This document shows positions 57,390 to 64,000 of a DNA stretch of 64,000 nt, piece by piece. A program made the translations under genes and the position numbers. The notes beneath the pieces were generated by a model that worked only from the letters and a program-made list of their open reading frames with translations, had not been told where the DNA came from and ran no database searches. How positions within the stretch are numbered: position 1 is the first letter of the stretch; the number at the start of each line of letters is the position of its first letter. The stretch is from Taxawa tesnikishii (nom. ined.). Lineage: Eukaryota > Ascomycota > Dothideomycetes > Dothideales. The stretch is taken from contig JAPDRO010000021.1 in the NCBI GenBank assembly GCA_030247885.1, positions 310,001-374,000 on the forward strand. Direction: 5' to 3'.

Positions 57390-58243
57390 CAAAAAAAGAG
57401 GAAATGGAAGTAGAAACGGACAGAGTTGGTATTGGGTGTTCAATGGTATTTGCGCATGGCTTTCAGGACGAGGCCTAGCGAGGGTTAGGGCAGCAGCGTT
57501 TCTCCCCTTTCCTTCCGGGCCTTCCCGGCAGAAGAAAAGGAAAGTCTTGTTGGGAGGTGTAGACGTATGTCCTAACGTATCATGATCACGATCATTACAC
57601 AGATACTCTACTCCCATGGAGGAAGAGGGCTCGTCTTCCTCGTCCCACCACTGGGACGGGCTGCGAACACCAGCGCTATACGCCAATCCAGTTGCACACG
57701 CGGAGCAGTCGTTATAGAGATATCCACATGCAACTGCACAAGGTTACCATCTGTGAGGGAGCCAATGCGTGTCGAGCGCTTACACTCTTTCATGTAGCCG
57801 TCCCATCGTACCTGGTCAGCCGCAGGGCTGATCTGCGAAGAGGTGTTATGCAATGTCATTCTTGAGCAACTTTGCTGAATTTGAACCTTTTCCCCCCATT
57901 GAAATTTCTTCCGTATCGCTCTCTTCGGAGTCCGTCCTGTAGGAGTACATCATCTCTGCTTCGTCGATGGCCCCCGTTTCCGAGGGTGACCACCACACCG
58001 TATCCGAGGTTGTAAACAAAGGAAAAGTTCCTAACCAATGATGATGCTTGCTCGTTGCGACGCTACGCGGCATCCATAGGGCCTCGATCCTTTCCCCATT
58101 GGCCCTTGATCATCTTTTCCGCCTGGAAAATTCCCATAGATGCAAACATGTTGTATGTACAAGGTGCTTCGTTCGGATCCCAGGCAAAGTTTGGCGTTAT
58201 CTTTGACGCCCGTGCGAGCCTCCTACACCTTCCGTCTTCCATC
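57390..58243. other. Convergent spacer, no accepted gene
   Basis: A minus-strand stretch near 58063-58200 reads like protein but begins only inside TAM41 in another frame and has no start or splice support. I treat the region as 3' flanks. Confidence 0.4.
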
Positions 58244-59881
58244 CTACTCCTTCTTCTCCATCCTCCCTTCCACAGCCGGCTGCTGCGCCCCGGCCGACGG
58301 CTCAACCTTTGCGCTTCCCTCCTTACTCTTCTTCCTCTTCTCCGTCGCATACTTCCAACTTCTGGCTACACCGCTCGTGAAGACGCCCTTGACCGTTTGG
58401 ATCGTACTCGGCCACGCAACCGTATTCCTCACGCACCTACTCAACACTTCGTCCAGATCGTCCTGCTGTCCGATGCGCTGCTCGAACTCTCCACCCTGCC
58501 GTCGGCGGAAGGACGTGGCGTCCTCGTCCCTGCTTTCGTCGACAATTTTGTCGAACGCGGAGCCGGGGATGTGGAACTTCTTCTGGTATTGGTAGTAGAG
58601 TTTTTGCCGGAACTGTTTGGGGAGGCGTCGGACCATGTTACCGCGCCTGATCGGGTCCATGTCCTGCGTCATGCTGAAGCCGTCGCGGCCGCCGAGGATG
58701 TCGTCGAGGTTTTGCCTCGAGTTGGCGATCGTTTCTTCCTTTTCCCAACCGGGGAGCTTCGGCACCCGCGAGTCGTTGAAGTCGACGTTGGGCAGGTTAT
58801 CGACGAGCGGGACGTAGAGCTGGCGGAAGTTGGGCAGTTGAGCACCGACGATGTTGGAAACCTTCTTAGGATTCTCGCCGCCGATGTAGGGGTTCATTCG
58901 CGGATCGCCCATGTAACTGAGACCGGCTACCTTCGTATATAAATCCTTTTCGGTGAACTTCTCAGGCAGCATGAGAAGAGCGGTGCGCACGGCTGACATT
59001 AGGTTGATCTGGTTCGCGAGACGCACGCGCGGGTCGTCGCGAAGGATCTTGACAGGCTTTTGAAGGCGCCCGGCTAGGTAGAGTGTGTCCCATTCGGAGA
59101 GGTCGCGGCAGATGGTGTCAAGGTTGACAACGCCGTACTTGATCATGACGCCGTTGACGTTGATGAATGGGTTGAAGTAGACCCCCGCGCCGAAGCTGTC
59201 CTGTATGCGCGAGATGGTGTAGGACCCTAGGTACCGTAATCCACTGTAGTGTTCAGGATGTTGGGTCATGTTGAGCGAATGCCAGTGCTGGGTATGTGAA
59301 ACACCGAAGATGAAGTCGATAATCTTACCACCACCTGCCTGCCATTTCGCCACAGCTTCCGGTGGGTGTGGATGAGGAGTGAAAGTAGAGGATGAAGCCG
59401 ACGTGGACTGCGAGAAGACACCACTTCCGTATGCAAAGGCGTACCGAATGGGGGCGCGGAACCGCCACAGTATCTGGCGCAAAGCCTCTTTGAAGTCCTC
59501 GTTGATGCGGATGTGCTGGTTTGTGCCGAACATACGGTGAGGGAGTTGAGAGAAGGCGGTTATGGAGAGGTCTGCGTCGTCTTCCCAACCCGGCGGCATG
59601 CTCTGGTTACTCGAGTCGGAGGAAGAAGAATTGGCAGTAGGCGACGGGGGCGTTGACTTGCCGTCGCTGCTGCTTGGTGATTGTGTTTTCGTATCCTGCG
59701 CATATGTACGGAGGTGGAAGTGAGTGGTCCGAGGAGAAAGTTGCCATGATGTCTGACGGAAGGGAACGGAACAGCTGACAGCAATCGGTCGACAGCCCCT
59801 TGGGGCCTGTAGCAGTTTAACTCAGCATTGGCACTGGAAGTCTTGAGGTGGTGTACATACAGCGAGCTTGTAGAGAGCCAT
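58244..59881 (-). CDS. TAM41: Mitochondrial CDP-diacylglycerol synthase Tam41
   Basis: Converts phosphatidic acid and CTP to CDP-diacylglycerol in the mitochondrial inner membrane, the first step to cardiolipin. Exons 59861-59881 and 58244-59806 (54-nt intron) give 1584 nt, 527 aa, with no frame problem. The tiny first exon encodes only MALYKLA. Splicing adds an Arg/Ser-rich presequence. The nucleotidyltransferase core has FAYGSGVFSQ, KIIDFIFGVSHTQHWHSLNM, NMTQHPEHYSGLRYLG, FGAGVYFNPFINVNGVMIKY and TLYLAGRLQKPVKIL. The C-terminal half continues with the family's RQLYVPLVDNLP and KKFHIPGSAFDKIV. The tail is Lys/Glu-rich. Confidence 0.93.
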
Positions 59882-60582
59882 GTGCGAGATTTAGAGACGG
59901 ATTAGGAAGGGTATCCTCGGATCAGGAAGGGTGTGAACTAAGGTAGAGCCATGTGCTCAGCTGTGTTTAGGAGTGCTAGACCAATCGCATCAGCACGGCA
60001 TCCTGGATGGTGCAGTGCAAAGGAGCGACAGGGCAGTGGGATGCAGCAGTGGCAGCAGTGGCAGCGACGCGTTGGAGTCGAGAGAGTGCGAGAGGGACTT
60101 GAGTGATTTATCTGGAGCTTGACGTTTCCCTCCTCCACATTTCTTGCAGCTGCTGAAGGGCACGCGTTTGTAGTGATAGCAGCTTGTGCTTCTATTCCAC
60201 AGCGGCAACAACACCATGACACCTCCACTACTGCCAGAGATGCACAGGGTGATCTGTCTTCTGCAGCTATCTACATTGGTAATGGCGCCCTTCGAAAGTA
60301 ACGCCGGCAACAAAACAGGCTGATGAGTTAGAAACGACTCCAGCTTTCGCCAGTAGCTGATCATCATTACAAGCATGACCGGTTCCTGGATTTACCGCAG
60401 CTTGCCGATGCCGAAGCGGTAGCGGATGCGGATGCGGATGATGCAAGCCTCCCGCGCGGTGAACTCCGTCGAGTGCGGGAGGGTCTTGATGTTTGTTTGG
60501 GACCAAACGCGTAACAACAGAACAGAGCGAGACTCGCACAACGCGACAACCATACCGCCTCACCATCGCATAGCACCCCGTC
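59882..60582. other. Divergent promoter region, no gene seen
   Basis: Between TAM41 (leftward) and the BIR gene (rightward). It holds short CAG/GGATGC-type simple repeats near 60040 and 60420 but no coding evidence. Confidence 0.45.
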
Positions 60583-63218
60583 ATGGACGAATCAAGAGCT
60601 GCCTTGAGCTCGTATGCTGGGCGTCTCGACACCTTTCAGCAGCTGCACCATCTGGCAAAGCGACGCGCCTCATCACAGAAGAAGAAGACACAAGCACAAA
60701 ACACCCTTTCATGGCCGCATGATACGCCTGCTCCCGAGGACGTGAGTACGATGCTATGTCGAATATATCTGCGCGCTGTTGTACCATGTCGAACACTTGC
60801 GCTGACGTCTACGCTTAGCTTGCACGAGCAGGGTTCTTCTACAGACCAAGCACTGACTCGAACGACAACTGCCAATGTTTCATGTGTGGTGTGAAACTCG
60901 ACGGCTGGGAACCTGGCGACGTTCCCCTTCTGGAACATCTGGCACACTCTTCTGGCTGCGGTTGGGCGCTCAGTCTGTCAGTCGTGCGCGAAGACGAAGA
61001 TCGCGACCCTATGAGTGAGGACATGATTGAAGCACGTCGCGCCACATACGCTACATTGTGGCCACACGAATCGAAGAAGGGATGGAAATGTAAGACACAA
61101 AAGATGATCGAGGCTGGATGGTCATACGATCCCGGTCCGGAGGCAGAAGACGGTGTGACTTGCTTCTACTGCAACTTGTCGCTTGACGGATGGGAGCCCA
61201 AGGATAACCCCATGTATGTGCTGGAAACGGGGACTGGAGAACCACGGCTTTGCTGACATGCGCAGGGATGAACATGCAAAGCGCTCTCCAGATTGTCCTT
61301 TCTTTGCTCTGGTCGAGCAATATGCTGCTGCTGCTGCTGCCGTTAAACCCTCTGCTAAGAGCAAGAAGGGTCGCCTTTCAAGGGTATCTAAGGGATCCCG
61401 CCTTTCCACGCAATCGATCATGTCAACATTCTCCGAGGCGCCTTCTATGATGTCGCTAGGTGATGCTGGAATGGATCATGATATGGCCATGGAAGACAGT
61501 GTCGCAGTCGACGATAGTGTCGCAACTGTTGCAACGAACGCATCGACTACCGGCAAGAGCCGCAAGAAGGGCGGAAAGGCAAAGACGACTACCAAAGGGA
61601 AGAAGAAGGCAGCTAGAGAAGAGATCGTGGAGTCTACAGTCACCTACCCGAGTCTCATTGAAACTACATCACAATCTCCTAAGCATGAGGAGCCAGTCAT
61701 ACCATCACCTCCGCCAGCGCCTGTTGAGGCTCCGCCAGTTTCGGTCGAAATTGTACCAAAAACTCGCGGAAGAAAAGCAAAGGGAAAGGCTGCGGAGGAC
61801 TCGCAGATCGAAGGTTCGTCCATGATGGATCAGGCGCCAAAGGCCAAGAAAGGAAGAGGCAGGCCCAAAAAGGCGTCCGTTGCACCAGATCATCCGGACG
61901 AAAGTCAGCTGCAATCGGAGTTGGACACCGCAGCGTCGTTCGCGTCAGTGGAGCAATCACTTCCGGTTGAACAGTCGCTTCCGATGGAGCAATCGCCTCC
62001 ACATGAGAAGAGGGGGTCAAGCGTACCAGTGACGGAGCGGAGAAGACGGAGAGTAGTGAGATCTTAGCAGTCGAGGAACCCGCGCGGTTAAAGAAGAAGC
62101 CTGGTGGACCGGCCCTGAAAGGAAAGAAGGGAAAGAAGGCAGCGAAAGAGACTCGAGAAGAGAGCCAAGCAGATACGATGGAGATCGAACCGACTGCGGA
62201 AGAAGAGTCAGCGGCGATCACGATGCAAGAAGAACCCACGGAGTCCACCCCACCGCAACCAAAGAGGAAGAGAGGACGGCCTAGCAAGCAAGCGCAGAGC
62301 CAGCACGAGCCACAACCCGAACCGGTTGAGGAGATAGCGGAAGAAATTTCACAGGGGTCTCGGCCGTCGAGTCTCCGTCAGCGATCTCCGTCCCCATCGA
62401 GGAAGAACTAGAGCCAGAGCGCGCAGAACCGACTCCAGCAGCTTCAGAATTCGAGCCGACACCAACACCCCAAAAGCCACGCTCCTCACACATCTCCATC
62501 CCGCCCGCAACCCAGGACCAGCCAAGTCCCATCGACCTCCCCTCGCCCGCCTCCGAGTCCGCACATTCGACCCCCGCAGCGCACGCAGCCAGCAATCCTC
62601 CGACGCCGAAAATCACCCTCCACCCTCGACCGTGCGCGCACCACCAACGGCTATAAGAGCAACGTCCCTCCACCTCTCGCCAACACAAAAGCCCTCTTCC
62701 CCCAACCCCACAGCATCCTAACCTCGCCCACCAAAACCACAACCGTCGCACTCGCGGCCAGCACGCCCAACCGCAGCCCCCAGCGACGCCCGGCCTCGCC
62801 CAGCAAGATCCTCGCGCAGCTGACCAGCACCGTGCCCTGGGCGGCCGCCGATCTGGAGACGGTCTTCTTCCCGAGCCCGGAGAAGGAGAACGAGAGCGCG
62901 GACGTGGCGGCCAGGTTGTTGGAGACGGGAGGGAAGTTGAGCAGTCCGGAGAAGGAGATGAGCGTGGAGGAGTGGGTGCGGTGGAGGGCGGACAAGGGTG
63001 AGGAGAGGCTGAGGCAGGAGTGCGAGAGGATGGTCAGCCTGTTCGAGGCGCAGGCGGCGAGGGCGCAGGCGAGTTTGGGGGCATTCAGGTCGTTTAGCGA
63101 ATGGGAAGGGTTGGGGGAGTTAACTTGGGGACTTGGAGAGGTCTGCGTGTGGCTGGATCGGGTCAATGAGTGTGGTGTGGGAAAATGGTTGGATGCATGG
63201 TTTGGCACGCTGGGATGA
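60583..63218 (+). CDS. BIR1: Bir1-type protein with two BIR domains
   Basis: Survivin-like subunit of the chromosomal passenger complex, which brings Aurora kinase to centromeres and the spindle midzone. Exons 60583-60741, 60819-61213 and 61266-63218 (introns of 77 and 52 nt). One base added at each of 62012-62016, 62355-62358, 62571-62575 and 62609-62612 gives 2511 nt, 836 aa. BIR 1 carries NDNCQCFMCGVKLDGWEPGD with the zinc-binding Cys pair and EHLAHSSGCGW with His and Cys. BIR 2 carries GVTCFYCNLSLDGWEPKDNP, then DEHAKRSPDCPF. A long basic and acidic tail includes two AT-hook cores (KKGRGRPKK, KRKRGRPSK). A final helical domain (PWAAADLETVFF, SVEEWVRWRADKGEERLRQE) may bind the INCENP-like partner. 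Confidence 0.88.
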
Positions 63219-64000
63219 CTCCATGTCTCATGCACACGTGTTTCGTATTTCTCGATTTCTCTATACAGGTCCTGATATGGAGTCACTGTCCTCGATAAAA
63301 CTGCAGAAGAGTGGAAAGGCTGGTATGATGGAATCTGCCGGCACGCTAGTTCACCGCGTACAGTAGTTAGGCCTTGGTGGACATGTCGGATCGCCTTTCA
63401 CCTCCTTAACTCATGATATAAGGATACAAACCGGTAACCTCGGATTGCTTCCGCGAGCTGCGTTGGCCGCAGGCATTGGCACGTCCCCGCCAAATGTCAC
63501 CGGTCTTTGGAGGATTCACGCGTTCTTGGCAGTGATTTGAGTGATGAAGGCAGATGTACCGTACTGTTCCAATACGAGATTAGTACATTGATGTCTCCTG
63601 TGTAAATTCCATCGAGGCTAGTAAGAGGCGCGAGTCTCCTGTCACTAGAAGGCTGGATACATCTCTCCTAGAGGACCGCAGAAGGACGTTTGAAGTCGGT
63701 TGAGTGGTGCCGGGTGCGATCGTTGTACTATTTAACAGTTGACTACTTGAAAAGGTGACTGACTGTCGACAGCAAAAGTCTGGCAAGGGGCGAACAATTC
63801 GGACCCGCATTTTTCAGTCCTTTCGCGGGCATTGCCAGAACATGTTTCGATCGATCGCTGTGCAAGTTGCGCCGTCGTCCGGTTCTCCTTCAAACATGGA
63901 GTATATTGCCTGCTTAGTCAGTCGTGTCTGAACGGCCGTAGGGGCTTTCTATCCGACGGCGTGCCAAACAGACGGCTGCCGCGTTCGCTCCCTCGCCCCG
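63219..64000. other. Intergenic to window end, no gene seen
   Basis: 3' flank of BIR1 and unassigned sequence. No domain-bearing frame. Confidence 0.45.

Noticed and set aside
58063-58200. Minus-strand protein-like stretch (WDPNEAPCTYNMFASMG)
   Set aside because: No start codon, no splice site and no matching upstream exon; it begins inside TAM41 in another frame.
58055-58942. 295-residue plus-strand frame
   Set aside because: Antisense to TAM41, which is unmistakable on the other strand.

Overview
The window is nuclear DNA of a filamentous ascomycete (Pezizomycotina). I think a Dothideomycete is likely, but that placement is an inference from gene content and style only. Evidence: about 30 short spliceosomal introns (mostly 47-61 nt, GTRNGY donors, CTAAC/CTGAC-like branch sites close to the acceptor), compact single-gene transcription units on both strands, and fungal-type homologues (SDH3, MET22, SWF1, RAP1, TAM41, RSM1, PDK1-type kinase, BIR1-type protein, RanGTP-binding protein). 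I found no rRNA, tRNA, CRISPR array or viral/LTR element.

Layout. 1-8 kb: a small secreted protein with a duplicated Cys motif, a rhamnogalacturonan-lyase relic, a phenol-hydroxylase-type FAD monooxygenase and an orphan multi-pass membrane protein. 8-18 kb: an ataxin-10-type protein carrying an HMG box, succinate dehydrogenase subunit C, a SAM O-methyltransferase, a D-2-hydroxyacid dehydrogenase and a CCDC124-like ribosome factor. 18-29 kb: a nucleoside-phosphorylase-like fragment, a RanGTP-binding protein, a BSD-domain protein and three conserved-looking unknowns. 31-38 kb: an F-box protein, a degenerate ~154-bp tandem repeat, the C3HC zinc-finger mRNA-export factor Rsm1 and a 3'(2'),5'-bisphosphate nucleotidase. 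38-46.5 kb: a small tail-anchored-like protein, the DHHC palmitoyltransferase Swf1 sharing a divergent promoter with the telomere protein Rap1, a small Ser-rich protein and a possible ABM-like protein. 46.6-47.2 kb: a non-autonomous inverted-repeat DNA transposon with 8-bp target duplications. 50.9-63.2 kb: a PDK1-type kinase with PH domain, a large disordered protein, Tam41 and a two-BIR chromosomal-passenger-type protein.

The genes are mostly housekeeping and do not form an evident pathway or biosynthetic cluster. The most important observation is technical. Nineteen reading-frame breaks in ten otherwise good genes all lie at homopolymer runs of 4-5 bases, and every one is repaired by one additional base of that run. 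With that base added, every affected gene model sums to a whole number of codons. This looks like systematic homopolymer undercalling in the assembly, not a set of pseudogenes. I treat the affected genes as intact and give the position of each suspect run. I did not find a clearly novel biological system.
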